Assembly: GCA_902604795.1 (NCBI GenBank)
Contig: CACKZV010000001.1
Location: 1 to 64,000, forward strand
DNA length: 64,000 nt
Reading direction: 5' to 3'
Source: an uncultured Pelagibacteraceae bacterium
Lineage (GTDB): Bacteria; Pseudomonadota; Alphaproteobacteria; Pelagibacterales; Pelagibacteraceae
The translations under genes and the position numbers were made by a program. The notes beneath the pieces are model-generated. The model worked only from the letters and a program-made list of their open reading frames with translations, did no database searches and had not been told where the DNA came from. Positions within the stretch are counted from its first letter, which is position 1, and every line of letters starts with the position of its first letter. Positions 28,163 to 37,493 of the stretch are shown here, in pieces.

Positions 28163-29289
28163 AAAAAATTTTTGTTCTTACAGGGGAACCTTCGGGAGAT
28201 AAATTAGCGTCTGAGGTAATATCACAAATAAAAACAAAAAGAACTGATTTAGAATTCTTAAGTGTTGGTGGTACGAACTTAGAAAAGTTAGGTATAAAGA
28301 CAATCTATGACCAGAAAGAAATCACCTTTATAGCTTTTACCGATATATTATTAAATTTTTTTAAAATAAAACGTAAAATAAAAGATACTGTTAATGAAAT
28401 CTTAAAATTTAACCCAGATATTTTATTTAGTGTTGATAGTCCAGATTTTACATTAAGAGTAGCAAAATTAGTAAAAGATAAAAATCCAAAAATAAAAATA
28501 ATTCATTTTATTGCACCCAAAGTTTGGGCATGGAGAGAGGGAAGAGTTAAGAAAATGAAGGAATTTTTAGATCATATTCTATTACTTTTTAAGTTTGAAA
28601 AGGAATATTTTGATAAAGAAAAACTGAGTAATACATTTGTAGGTCATCCTTTGTTAGATAAAAAAATTAATAAAAATATCCAAATAGACCAATTTTTAGA
28701 TAAAAAAAATATTATATCAATTTTTCCTGGAAGTAGAAACTCAGAGATTATTTATCATATGCCAATTCTAATTAATTTTATAAAAAAAATGAATATTAAG
28801 GATCCTAATTATAATTTTATATTTCATGCAACCGATAAAAATAAAGAACTAATATTGAGTTATATTTCAAAAGAATCTATACAAAATCTGGAAATTATTA
28901 GCGATGATAAAATTAAAACTGCTGTTTTAAAGAAATCAATTTTCGCGGTAGTAAAATCTGGAACAGTTTCCTTGGAAGTGTGTAAAATGAATATTCCATC
29001 AGTAATTATTTATAAGATGAATTTTATAAATTTTTATTTAGCAAAATTTCTACTAAATATAAAATTTGTTAATATGATAAATATTATCAATAATAGAGAA
29101 GTTATTCCAGAGTTGATACAATCAGAATGTAATGCTGATGAAATATTTAAAAGTGTTTACTATTTTTTAAAAAAACCAGATTTAATTTCCAAACAAAAAG
29201 ATGAAATAAAAAAAACTCTTGAAACTTTGACCTCTCCGAGCTCTTCATCTGAAGAAGCATCAAATATAATCTTATCCTATATTTCCTAA
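28159..29289 (+). CDS. lpxB: Lipid-A-disaccharide synthase
   Basis: This 376-residue GT19 glycosyltransferase joins UDP-2,3-diacylglucosamine and lipid X into the lipid A disaccharide at the inner membrane. The N-terminal LTGEPSGDKLASEVI motif, HFIAPKVWAWREGRVKKM, GHPLLD, FPGSRNSEI and the donor-site KSGTVSLE are all conserved. It overlaps lpxI by 4 bases (ATGA). Its 3' end converges on gltX and the two genes share 18 bases. Confidence 0.96.
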   Translation: MKKIFVLTGEPSGDKLASEVISQIKTKRTDLEFLSVGGTNLEKLGIKTIYDQKEITFIAFTDILLNFFKIKRKIKDTVNEILKFNPDILFSVDSPDFTLRVAKLVKDKNPKIKIIHFIAPKVWAWREGRVKKMKEFLDHILLLFKFEKEYFDKEKLSNTFVGHPLLDKKINKNIQIDQFLDKKNIISIFPGSRNSEIIYHMPILINFIKKMNIKDPNYNFIFHATDKNKELILSYISKESIQNLEIISDDKIKTAVLKKSIFAVVKSGTVSLEVCKMNIPSVIIYKMNFINFYLAKFLLNIKFVNMINIINNREVIPELIQSECNADEIFKSVYYFLKKPDLISKQKDEIKKTLETLTSPSSSSEEASNIILSYIS

Positions 29290-30666
29290 TCTTTTTATTA
29301 CCTCGTTTTTTCCAAGAGATAATATTATATCATATATTCCTGGACCAAATTTAGATCCTGTTAACATTATTCGTAATGGCTGCCCAACGCCCTTGAAATT
29401 TGTATTATTTAATTTTATTAACTCATTCATTATTTGTTCTAAATATTCTCTATTGAAAACTTCTAACCCCAAAATCTTCTCTTTAAATAAATGTATTATT
29501 TTTTTTGCTTCATCATTTATCAATTCTTTATCATCATCATTAAAAATAACTTCATCATTTAATATGTATTTAGAATTATTAAATATATCCTCAAGTGTTT
29601 TTGCTTTATTTTTTAAAAATGATAAAGAGCTCTTTATTGTATTTTCTTTTTCTTCTGTAATTTTGTCTTTATATGTCTCACAATATTCTTTTAACTTTTT
29701 GTACAAGATTTTTTCGTCACTATTTTTAATGTAATATTCATTCATAGAAAGAATTCTGCTCATATCAAGTTTTGATGGTGATTTACCTATTCCCTCTAGG
29801 TTAAAAAGTTTTATACTTTCATCTATATTAAAAATCTCCTTATCTTTATAAGACCATCCTAACCTGAGGAGGTAATTTCTAAGCGACTCAGGTAGAATTC
29901 CAATTTTTGAGTAATCTTCTAATGTTGAGGCATTGTCTCTTTTTGACAATTTTTTACCATCTATAGTGTGAATAAGGGGTATGTGAGCAAATTGTGGAAT
30001 ATCCCATCCTAGCGCCTCATATATCTGTATTTGTTTAAATGTATTTATTTTATGATCATCTCCCCTAATAATATGAGTCATTTCCATATTATGATCATCA
30101 ACTGATGCAGATAAATTGTACGTTGGGGTTTCATCATTTCTTAAAATCACAAAATCCTCAATAGTATTATTTTCAATTTCTACGTTTCCTTGAACTAAGT
30201 CTTTTAATATAGAAGTGCCAGCTATTTTACTTTTAAATCTTATAACTGGTTTTATATCCTTAGGAGCTTGATCTTCAGCAATATCTCTCCATTTTCGATT
30301 ATAAACATAGGGAATTTTTTTTTGTTTAGCTCTTTTCTTTTGTTCCTCTATTTCCTCTGCACTACAAAAGCATTTATAGGCATTTCCATTTTCTAATAAT
30401 CTTTTAGCAATAGCTACGTGTTCACCAATCATTTTTGATTGAATATATTCTTCACCATCGTGTTTAATTCCCATCCATTTTAGAGAGTTAATTATTTGAA
30501 TTTTATGTTCTTCCTTAGATCTTTCTTTATCAGTATCTTCTATCCTTAAATAAAATTTACCTGATTTATTTTTTGAATATAACCAATTAAATAGAGCTGT
30601 TCTTACCCCACCAATATGAAGAGGACCGGTTGGGGAAGGAGCAAATCTAGTTGCTACTTTTTTCAT
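29272..30666 (-). CDS. gltX: Glutamate--tRNA ligase
   Basis: This 464-residue class I aminoacyl-tRNA synthetase charges tRNA with glutamate. The HIGH-type signature is HIGG at residues 17-20 within FAPSPTGPLHIGGVRTALFN, and the KMSKS-type motif is KLSKR near residue 240. Alphaproteobacteria often carry two GltX paralogues, one of which may misacylate tRNA-Gln for GatCAB amidation; I cannot tell from this window which one this is. It lies 19 bases downstream of lexA on the same strand and overlaps the convergent lpxB by 18 bases. Confidence 0.95.
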   Translation of the reverse strand: MKKVATRFAPSPTGPLHIGGVRTALFNWLYSKNKSGKFYLRIEDTDKERSKEEHKIQIINSLKWMGIKHDGEEYIQSKMIGEHVAIAKRLLENGNAYKCFCSAEEIEEQKKRAKQKKIPYVYNRKWRDIAEDQAPKDIKPVIRFKSKIAGTSILKDLVQGNVEIENNTIEDFVILRNDETPTYNLSASVDDHNMEMTHIIRGDDHKINTFKQIQIYEALGWDIPQFAHIPLIHTIDGKKLSKRDNASTLEDYSKIGILPESLRNYLLRLGWSYKDKEIFNIDESIKLFNLEGIGKSPSKLDMSRILSMNEYYIKNSDEKILYKKLKEYCETYKDKITEEKENTIKSSLSFLKNKAKTLEDIFNNSKYILNDEVIFNDDDKELINDEAKKIIHLFKEKILGLEVFNREYLEQIMNELIKLNNTNFKGVGQPLRIMLTGSKFGPGIYDIILSLGKNEVIKRLGNIG

Positions 30667-30685
30667 GGAATTTATTTAGACTATT

Positions 30686-31369
30686 TTACTGAAAGTTTCT
30701 ATATAAAGATACAAGAATTCCTTGAACTTTCACTCTATCTGGACCAAAAATTTTTGTTTCGTAGTTTCTATTTGCACTTTCTAACGCAACAGTTTTGCCT
30801 TTTCTTCTAATTCTTTTTAACATAGCCTCATGATCATCAATTAAAGCTACTACAATTTTTCCATTATCTGCAGTATCTGCTTTTTTGACAATAACAGTAT
30901 CACCATCATTGATTCCAGCTTCAATCATAGAATCCCCTTGGACCTTTAAACCAAAAAATTCTCCATCTTTTTCAATATTTGCTGGCAGTGGAATTCTTGA
31001 AACTTCATTCTGTATAGCTTCAACCGGAGTTCCTGCAGCAATTTTTCCAAGAACAGGGATTTCCGTATTGTTAGAATTATTTAAATTTTCCTCATCTAGT
31101 CCTCCCTTAATAACACTTGGAGAAAAACTGTTATAAATATCGTTTGCAGATGCAGTTTCAGGTAACTTAATTACTTCTAATGCTCTTGCTTTGTGGGCTA
31201 ATCTTTTAATGAAGCCTCTTTCTTCTAATGCACTAATAAGTCTGTGAATGCCAGATTTTGATTTTAAATTTAAAGATTCTTTCATTTCCTCGTATGAAGG
31301 GGACACACCTGTAGATCTCAATCTTTTGTTGATAAAGAGAAGCAAGTTTTTTTGTTTTTTAGTTAACAT
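30686..31369 (-). CDS. lexA: LexA SOS repressor
   Basis: This is the SOS repressor LexA. The frame extends upstream to 31420, but family LexA proteins begin MLTKKQ, so I take the ATG at 31367-31369, giving 227 residues. The N-terminal winged helix contains [20 protein letters not shown]. The self-cleavage site Ala112-Gly113 lies in IAAGTPVEA, the catalytic Ser147 in GDSMIEAGI and the Lys185 in AMLKRI. A GTTC-N7-GTTC LexA box sits 23 bases before the start, so the gene is probably autoregulated and induced by DNA damage. It follows trpC and precedes gltX on the minus strand. Confidence 0.95.
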   Translation of the reverse strand: MLTKKQKNLLLFINKRLRSTGVSPSYEEMKESLNLKSKSGIHRLISALEERGFIKRLAHKARALEVIKLPETASANDIYNSFSPSVIKGGLDEENLNNSNNTEIPVLGKIAAGTPVEAIQNEVSRIPLPANIEKDGEFFGLKVQGDSMIEAGINDGDTVIVKKADTADNGKIVVALIDDHEAMLKRIRRKGKTVALESANRNYETKIFGPDRVKVQGILVSLYRNFQ

Positions 31370-31391
31370 AGAACAAATTAAGTACATCAAT

Positions 31392-31406
31392 GTTCTATAA
31401 AAGTTC
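31392..31406 (-). promoter_or_regulatory. LexA-binding SOS box upstream of lexA
   Basis: GTTC at 31392-31395 and GTTC at 31403-31406 are separated by exactly seven bases; on the minus strand this reads GAAC-N7-GAAC. That direct repeat is the known alphaproteobacterial LexA operator, which differs from the CTGT-N8-ACAG box of gammaproteobacteria. Its centre lies about 30 bases upstream of the lexA ATG, where binding would block transcription. The match is exact in both half-sites. Confidence 0.85.
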
Positions 31407-31453
31407 CTCAATTTATACAACAGCTAAAAAGCATGATAAATCCAGGAAAATTT

Positions 31454-32245
31454 CTATAAAAGGGAAAAAATATTATTATTTTCTAAATCCTTTAAAAGTG
31501 ATTCACCAATTAAAAAAGTGCTTATTGAGGTCCTGTTTTTTATATCAAGCAATTCATCTTTTGTTTTTAGACCACTCTCAGAAATTAGAGGGGAAGAGTG
31601 ATTTGAAACAACATCATATATATCATAAGTTGTATTTATTTCAGTTTTAAGAGTTTTTAGGTTTCTGTTATTTATACCAATTAAAGCATCCGGATATTTT
31701 ACTGATTTTTCTGCCTCTTCAACTGTATGGACTTCAACAATCACACTCATATTATGCTTTAAAGCCTCCTCGTAAATTTCATCAGCAGTTTTTTCAGAAA
31801 TACCTGCTAATATGATCAGGACTGCATCAGCACCGTAACTTTTTGCTAAAGGTACTTGAAATTTATCAACAAAAAAATCTTTACAAAGAATGGGTAATTC
31901 AATTTTTTTTTTAATTTCAGAAATATGAGATAGATTTCCTAAAAAAAAATCTTCTTCGGTTAATACAGACAAACATGTGACATTCTTAGAATTATATATA
32001 TTGGCAATCTTAACCGGGTCATAGTCATTTATTAAAATACCTGCAGACGGACTTGCTTTTTTTATTTCAGCAATTATGGATATTTTATTTTCTGAGTTTT
32101 TCGTTTGTATTTTCTTTTTAAAATCAAAAAAAACGTCCTTCTCACTTATTGCATGCAATAATCTGTTTTTATCAATTTCAAGTTTTAATTTTTCAATTTT
32201 AGTTTTCTTTTGATCAATTATTTTCTGAAGAATATTTTCAGACAT
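31454..32245 (-). CDS. trpC: Indole-3-glycerol phosphate synthase
   Basis: This 263-residue (beta/alpha)8-barrel enzyme forms indole-3-glycerol phosphate in tryptophan biosynthesis. Motifs IIAEIKKASPSAGIL, LPILCKDFFVDKFQV, IGINNRNLKTL and the C-terminal SESGLKTKDEL contain the family catalytic Lys and Glu residues. It overlaps trpD by 8 bases and is the last trp gene here; trpF, trpB and trpA are not in the window. The 84 bases that follow carry the lexA promoter region. Confidence 0.96.
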   Translation of the reverse strand: MSENILQKIIDQKKTKIEKLKLEIDKNRLLHAISEKDVFFDFKKKIQTKNSENKISIIAEIKKASPSAGILINDYDPVKIANIYNSKNVTCLSVLTEEDFFLGNLSHISEIKKKIELPILCKDFFVDKFQVPLAKSYGADAVLIILAGISEKTADEIYEEALKHNMSVIVEVHTVEEAEKSVKYPDALIGINNRNLKTLKTEINTTYDIYDVVSNHSSPLISESGLKTKDELLDIKNRTSISTFLIGESLLKDLENNNIFSLL

Positions 32246-33230
32246 TTTGTAAACTTTTTATATATTTAAATGCTGCTCCAGACTTAATAAAACCTCTAGT
32301 ATAATTAAAAGCAATTTTAAAATCATTATATTTTTCAGATATCATTAACCCTGCTGCAGCATTCAAACAAACAGCTTTTGAAAAATCATTATCTTCACCT
32401 TCAAAAATATTTAAAATTTTATCAGAATTAAATTTAGCGTCATCTCCAATTAAATTTTCAAATTTATCAGCATTAATATTTAATTCATTTGGGTCAATTA
32501 TAAACTCAGATATTTCATTATTTTTTAATTGTACAATATTAGTTTTGGCGTAGGGCGATATTTCATCTAGACCATCTTCACTATTTACAATCCACGCAAA
32601 TTTTAAATTTAAATTTTTTAGAGCATTCGCAAAAATTTTTAGAAGTTTGTTATCAAAAACTCCAATTACCTGCCGCTCAACAAGTGCTGGGCTGCTTAAT
32701 GGACCTATCATATTAAAAATTGTCCTTTTTCCTATTTTTTTTCTTGTTGGACCAACATATTTCATTGCCGAGTGGTAATTTGGTGCGAACATAAAGCCAA
32801 AATTATTATTTTTAATCTGTTCCTCGATTTGTTTTGGTTCTAAGTTGATATTTATATTTAAGGCTTCAAGAACGTCAGCTGACCCACATTTTGATGAAAC
32901 TGCTTTATTTCCATGCTTTGCCACTTTAACACCCATACTTGCTAACAACAGCGCTGATGCAGTTGAAATATTAAGAGTATCTTTTCCATCTCCTCCAGTA
33001 CCACAGGTATCAATGCAATTTTCAACTTTTACTCTTTTTGACTTATCTCTTAATATATATACTCCTCCAGCTATTTCATCTGAAACCTCACCTTTATCTG
33101 ATAATAAAGTTAAAAAATCATAAATTTGTTGATCACTAGCATCACCATTCATTAAAATCTTAAATGCATCTTTACTTTCATCAAAATTTAAATTTATTTT
33201 GTTTTTGAGCTTTTCTAAAAATTGATCCAT
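32238..33230 (-). CDS. trpD: Anthranilate phosphoribosyltransferase
   Basis: This 330-residue enzyme transfers the phosphoribosyl group from PRPP to anthranilate. The signature CGTGGDGKDTLNISTASALL is the PRPP-binding glycine-rich loop; KHGNKAVSSKCGSADVLEAL and RKKIGKRTIFNMIGPL are also diagnostic. It starts 2 bases after trpG ends and overlaps trpC by 8 bases, in line with translation coupling. Confidence 0.97.
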   Translation of the reverse strand: MDQFLEKLKNKINLNFDESKDAFKILMNGDASDQQIYDFLTLLSDKGEVSDEIAGGVYILRDKSKRVKVENCIDTCGTGGDGKDTLNISTASALLLASMGVKVAKHGNKAVSSKCGSADVLEALNININLEPKQIEEQIKNNNFGFMFAPNYHSAMKYVGPTRKKIGKRTIFNMIGPLSSPALVERQVIGVFDNKLLKIFANALKNLNLKFAWIVNSEDGLDEISPYAKTNIVQLKNNEISEFIIDPNELNINADKFENLIGDDAKFNSDKILNIFEGEDNDFSKAVCLNAAAGLMISEKYNDFKIAFNYTRGFIKSGAAFKYIKSLQNV

Positions 33231-33232
33231 TT

Positions 33233-33796
33233 TTACTCTTTTACAAAGTTCTCTAAAATTTTTAAACCATATTTTGTTTTGATACTTTCAGGATGAAATT
33301 GAACTCCATGAATTTTATATTTCTTATGCATAACACCCATTATTATTCCATCAGATGTAATAGAAGTAATTGTTAAATCTTTAGATAAAGATTTTCTATC
33401 AATTACTAAACTATGGTATCTGGTGGCTGAGAAACTTTTTGGTAAATTATTAAGAATGCCAATTTTCTTATTTATAATATTGCTTGTCTTTCCATGTACA
33501 AGTTCTTTAGCTTGAATTATCTTAGATCCAAATATTTGACCAATAATTTGATGACCTAAGCAAACACCAAGAATCGGTATTTTTTTATACAAATTTTTTA
33601 CTATCTTTAAACAATTTCCAGATTGATTAGGATTTCCAGGTCCTGGAGATATTACAATTTTATTATACCTTTTTTTTAAAATAAAATGATGATCTACTTT
33701 ATCATTTCTAAAAACATCTACTTTAGAAAAAGATGAAAGATAGTGATATAAATTGAATGTAAAACTATCATAATTATCAATTAAAATTATTTTCAT
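33233..33796 (-). CDS. trpG: Anthranilate synthase glutamine amidotransferase subunit
   Basis: This 187-residue class I glutamine amidotransferase supplies ammonia to TrpE for anthranilate formation. The N-terminal LIDNYDSFTFNLYHYL, the nucleophile elbow LGVCLGHQIIGQ with the catalytic Cys, and HGVQFHPESI with the His-Glu pair are present. It could also serve para-aminobenzoate synthesis, as TrpG does in some bacteria. It lies 5 bases after trpE. Confidence 0.95.
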   Translation of the reverse strand: MKIILIDNYDSFTFNLYHYLSSFSKVDVFRNDKVDHHFILKKRYNKIVISPGPGNPNQSGNCLKIVKNLYKKIPILGVCLGHQIIGQIFGSKIIQAKELVHGKTSNIINKKIGILNNLPKSFSATRYHSLVIDRKSLSKDLTITSITSDGIIMGVMHKKYKIHGVQFHPESIKTKYGLKILENFVKE

Positions 33797-33801
33797 AATC
33801 C

Positions 33802-35259
33802 TTATTCCAAAGCGTTAATTAAAGCTTTTGCTTTATTAACTGTTTCATTAAATTCATTAATAGGTTTGCTATCAGCAACAATTCCTGCACCTGACTGTAC
33901 GTAAAATTTTTTATTTTTGGAAATTGCTGTTCTAAGCGCAATGCAAGTATCAAAGTCACCATTAGCAGAAAAATAACCAATACCACCAGCATAAACTTTT
34001 CTTCTTGTCGTTTCTAATTCATCTATAATTTCCATAGCTCTTATCTTAGGTGCACCTGATACTGTTCCAGCAGGAAAACCAGCCAATAATGTGTCAAATT
34101 TACCAAATTTTTTATTAAATATGCCTTCCACATTGGAGACTATGTGCATTACATGTGAATATCGCTCTATCTTAAAACTTTCAGTAACTTTAACTGAGTT
34201 AATTTTTGAGACTTTTCCAGTATCATTTCTACCAAGATCAAGAAGCATTAAGTGTTCAGAAAGCTCTTTTTTATCATTTAAAAGATCTCTTTCATAAAAT
34301 TTGTCTTCTTTTTTGTTTTTACCTCTAGGTCTTGTACCTGCAATAGGTCTAATAGTGATTTTATTATCTCTAAGCCTCACAAGTATTTCAGGACTTGCAC
34401 CAATAATTTGAAAATCTTCAAAGTTAAAAAAATACATGAAAGGGGAAGGGTTAGTAATTCGTAATTTTTTATAAATATCTAATGGTTCTTTGCTAAGGTC
34501 AGTTTCGAACCTTTGACTTAGAACAACTTGAAAAATATCACCTATTTTAATGTAATTTTTAGCCTTTGAAACATTACTAAGGAATTTCTTTTTTGAGATA
34601 TTTGATTTAACTTTTGGTTTGGAAATCTTGGTTTTAGACTGATTTATATTATAACTATAGTTTGCTAAAAAAATCATTTCTTCTATTTCTTTTTGTATTT
34701 GGTCATACTTAACTTTATAATTTTTGATTTTTTCATCAGAAAAACAGTTAACTATAAAAAATAATTTTTTTTCTGCGTTATCGAAAACTATTAAATTTTT
34801 TGGTCTCAAAATTCTTGCATCAGGAATTTTAAGATCATTTTTTGTACTATTAGGAATTTTCTCAATATATCTTATTGTATCATAAGAGAAATACCCTGAT
34901 ATAATTGAGCTAATTGGTGGTAATTCACTTGGTATTTTAAAATTAAAATTTTCGATTATTTTCTCAATATTATCTTTTGGCGTTCCTCTTAATTTTTTTC
35001 TTTTATTTTCAAAGTTTAAAACACAGTTATTATTATTAAATTCCCAAATTTTATCAGGATTTTTACCAAAAATTGTATATCTACCTTTTATGAAACCTTT
35101 TTCTACAGACTCGAAGACGAAGCTATTTCTTACATTTAAAAAGTTATTAATTAAATTTCCTATTTCTTTTAGACCATTTGTTTTTATCGCATGATAAAGA
35201 ACTTGATTTTTACTCTTTCCATGATTTTTCTTAAATAACTTTAGATCAATATTCAACAT
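33802..35259 (-). CDS. trpE: Anthranilate synthase component I
   Basis: This 485-residue chorismate-utilising enzyme makes anthranilate with TrpG. The C-terminal catalytic half has RPIAGTRPRGKNKKED, LLDLGRNDTGKVS, FPAGTVSGAPKIRAMEII and YVQSGAGIVADS. The N-terminal half contains the tryptophan-feedback region typical of TrpE. The ATG overlaps the stop of the upstream peptidyl-prolyl isomerase gene (TAATG), leaving no space for a leader-peptide attenuator. Confidence 0.96.
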   Translation of the reverse strand: MLNIDLKLFKKNHGKSKNQVLYHAIKTNGLKEIGNLINNFLNVRNSFVFESVEKGFIKGRYTIFGKNPDKIWEFNNNNCVLNFENKRKKLRGTPKDNIEKIIENFNFKIPSELPPISSIISGYFSYDTIRYIEKIPNSTKNDLKIPDARILRPKNLIVFDNAEKKLFFIVNCFSDEKIKNYKVKYDQIQKEIEEMIFLANYSYNINQSKTKISKPKVKSNISKKKFLSNVSKAKNYIKIGDIFQVVLSQRFETDLSKEPLDIYKKLRITNPSPFMYFFNFEDFQIIGASPEILVRLRDNKITIRPIAGTRPRGKNKKEDKFYERDLLNDKKELSEHLMLLDLGRNDTGKVSKINSVKVTESFKIERYSHVMHIVSNVEGIFNKKFGKFDTLLAGFPAGTVSGAPKIRAMEIIDELETTRRKVYAGGIGYFSANGDFDTCIALRTAISKNKKFYVQSGAGIVADSKPINEFNETVNKAKALINALE

Positions 35260-36680
35260 TATCTAAAATAATTTTTAACTCTATCAATTGTTTGATTGAA
35301 AATTTTTACCTTATATTTTGAATTTAAAGATAGGTCATAAGATGTATAAACATCATTAATAATATCGTTATTTGCCTTAATAGAATATTCTTCAACATTA
35401 TCATTATTTTTTTCCATATCTGAATAATAAATATTCTTAATTTTTGTGAGAAAAACTTTATTTGTTTCCCCAGTAACTAATGAGAAACTTTCCTTTGGTA
35501 ATGTGTATAAAAGTTTTAAAGAGTCTGGGTCAAAAATTTCATAATCATTGTTGTTTTTAATAATTATAGTCTTAATATTATTTGTATCTTTTGATAATTT
35601 CACAAACTCATCATCATTAAATATCTTTTCGTCAATTTTTTCAAAAAGACTTTTATTAAATTCAAATTTCTTTTTTAAAATTACATTATTTTTAACGTCT
35701 TCTAAAAATTTTGGATTGGTATTGTTTGGAATTTTTTTGTTAATATTTGATATTTCAAAAATTAGATAATAATCATTTTTGTCAATTAGTTGTATTTTAT
35801 CCTGGTTTCTTTTTGAGTAAATCTCTTCAAGTATTTCATCTGAATCATCATTCAATACAAAATTATTAATTTCGTTTAGTTTTAAATTATAAATTTCATT
35901 AATTTCTCTAATATTTGATCCGTTTAAAATATTATTTTCTATTTCATCAATTTTTTTAAAAAATTCATCGTTAAACTCATCTATTTCAATTAAATTTTTA
36001 GGAGTAATTTTTGCATAAGCAACATCAATAAAATCAATTTTTAAAATTTCTTGATTATTTTTGATGAAATCCTCAACTTCTAACTTAGTTGCAGTTTTAT
36101 CATGAACTAAGTCTAAATCTAAAAATTCAATCTCAATTTTTTTATTTTCATTGACATATATTTTATTTTTTAAAAAATAAGGTGACTTAATTCCTCCACT
36201 AATATAATTAAATAAATTTTTTTTAAGCTCCTGTTTCTTTAATGAACTTTCAAATGTTGAAGCACTTAAGTTATTTTCTAATAGAAATTTTTCATACTTA
36301 ACTCTTGAAAACTTCTTATTTTCATCAAGTAGAATTGAATTAGTTCTTATTTTATTTGCCAACGCCCCCTCTGACATCGATACGTTTAATTTTTTAATTT
36401 CCATCTCAATTAATTTTTCAGATACCAATTCTGATAAAATATTTTCAATAATGTTTTTATCTATGTTTGCTTTTATAATGTCATTTGTAAGTCTTGACTC
36501 GTTTATAAAATTTACAAAATCCTTTGATGAGATAGCTTCATTATTAATCTTAGCAACGTTGTTAGTATTACCTCCACTAAAAACACTACCCATGCCCCAA
36601 AATACAAATGGAATTATAATAATTCCAACAAGCACTCCAGCTAATTTTGAATTTGAGAAACCTCTTAATTTACTTATCAT
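35259..36680 (-). CDS. PpiD/SurA-type peptidyl-prolyl isomerase-like protein
   Basis: This 473-residue protein has a cytoplasmic N-terminus, one membrane helix (LAGVLVGIIIIPFVFWGMGS, about residues 13-32) and a large periplasmic part. The stretch from NNEAISSKDFVNFINESR onward matches the SurA_N-type chaperone domain of PpiD. A clear parvulin active-site domain is hard to see in the rapidly evolving remainder, so the isomerase activity may be weak or lost. PpiD-type proteins assist folding of exported proteins near the Sec translocon. A ppiD-like gene just upstream of trpE, or in the tpiA-secG neighbourhood, is recurrent in alphaproteobacteria. It is divergent from tpiA across 61 bp. Confidence 0.8.
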   Translation of the reverse strand: MISKLRGFSNSKLAGVLVGIIIIPFVFWGMGSVFSGGNTNNVAKINNEAISSKDFVNFINESRLTNDIIKANIDKNIIENILSELVSEKLIEMEIKKLNVSMSEGALANKIRTNSILLDENKKFSRVKYEKFLLENNLSASTFESSLKKQELKKNLFNYISGGIKSPYFLKNKIYVNENKKIEIEFLDLDLVHDKTATKLEVEDFIKNNQEILKIDFIDVAYAKITPKNLIEIDEFNDEFFKKIDEIENNILNGSNIREINEIYNLKLNEINNFVLNDDSDEILEEIYSKRNQDKIQLIDKNDYYLIFEISNINKKIPNNTNPKFLEDVKNNVILKKKFEFNKSLFEKIDEKIFNDDEFVKLSKDTNNIKTIIIKNNNDYEIFDPDSLKLLYTLPKESFSLVTGETNKVFLTKIKNIYYSDMEKNNDNVEEYSIKANNDIINDVYTSYDLSLNSKYKVKIFNQTIDRVKNYFR

Positions 36681-36741
36681 ATTTTATAGTCTTTATTTAT
36701 TGATCTAAAAAAAAATAAACATATAAATTATATTAATCTTT

Positions 36742-37488
36742 ATGACAAATAATAATATTTATTTCGTTGCTAATTGGAAGATGTTTGGTTCTATCAAATC
36801 AGTTAATTTGTTAAATAAAGTAATAAGTTATTCAAAAACAAAGAAACATAAAGCCAAGATCATTTATTGCCCTCCATACACATTGATTAAATCTTTTGTA
36901 GATAAAACTAAAAATTCAAATATTGAGATTGGAGCCCAAGACTGTCATTCAGAACAAAACTACGGACCCTTCACAGGAGCTATTAGCTCAAAGATGATAA
37001 AAGGTTTAGGGGGAAAGTATGTTATAATTGGACATTCAGAAACAAGAGCAGAAAATGATAATAAAAAAATTAATTTAAAGATTAAGTCTGCACTTAATGA
37101 AAAATTAAATATCATTTTATGCATAGGCGAAAAATTGATTGATAAAAGAAAAAACAAAACAAAATATGTTTTAAAAAAACAATTACTTGAAGGTTTAAAA
37201 AATTTAAAGAATTTAAATAAAGTTATAATTGCTTATGAACCTGTTTGGTCGATTGGTACAGGCATTATTCCTAGTGAAAATGATTTGAAAAAAAATATTA
37301 GATTTATAAGAAACACCTTAAAGATTTCAAAAAAATTTACAAAATCTAAGATTTTATATGGAGGCTCTGTAAACCCAAAAAATATAAAAAATTTAATTAG
37401 AATCGATAATATTGATGGTTTTTTGATTGGTGGAGCATCAACTAATGAAAAAATATTTATTGATATAATGAAAAAATCAATTAATTAG
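36742..37488 (+). CDS. tpiA: Triose-phosphate isomerase
   Basis: This 248-residue glycolytic enzyme interconverts dihydroxyacetone phosphate and glyceraldehyde 3-phosphate. The catalytic His is in VIIGHSETR and the catalytic Glu in IAYEPVWSIGTG; the N-terminal VANWKMFGS and C-terminal LYGGSVNPKN and DGFLIGGAS motifs are normal. It begins the plus-strand run tpiA-secG-pyrG-kdsA-eno, the usual alphaproteobacterial order. The 61-bp divergent gap to the ppiD-like gene must hold promoters for both directions, but I see no clear consensus. Confidence 0.97.
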   Translation: MTNNNIYFVANWKMFGSIKSVNLLNKVISYSKTKKHKAKIIYCPPYTLIKSFVDKTKNSNIEIGAQDCHSEQNYGPFTGAISSKMIKGLGGKYVIIGHSETRAENDNKKINLKIKSALNEKLNIILCIGEKLIDKRKNKTKYVLKKQLLEGLKNLKNLNKVIIAYEPVWSIGTGIIPSENDLKKNIRFIRNTLKISKKFTKSKILYGGSVNPKNIKNLIRIDNIDGFLIGGASTNEKIFIDIMKKSIN

Positions 37489-37493
37489 GCGTC

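Noticed and set aside
31370-31420. N-terminal extension of lexA
   Set aside because: The extension of 17 residues would be read through the SOS box and promoter region; family LexA starts at MLTKKQ.
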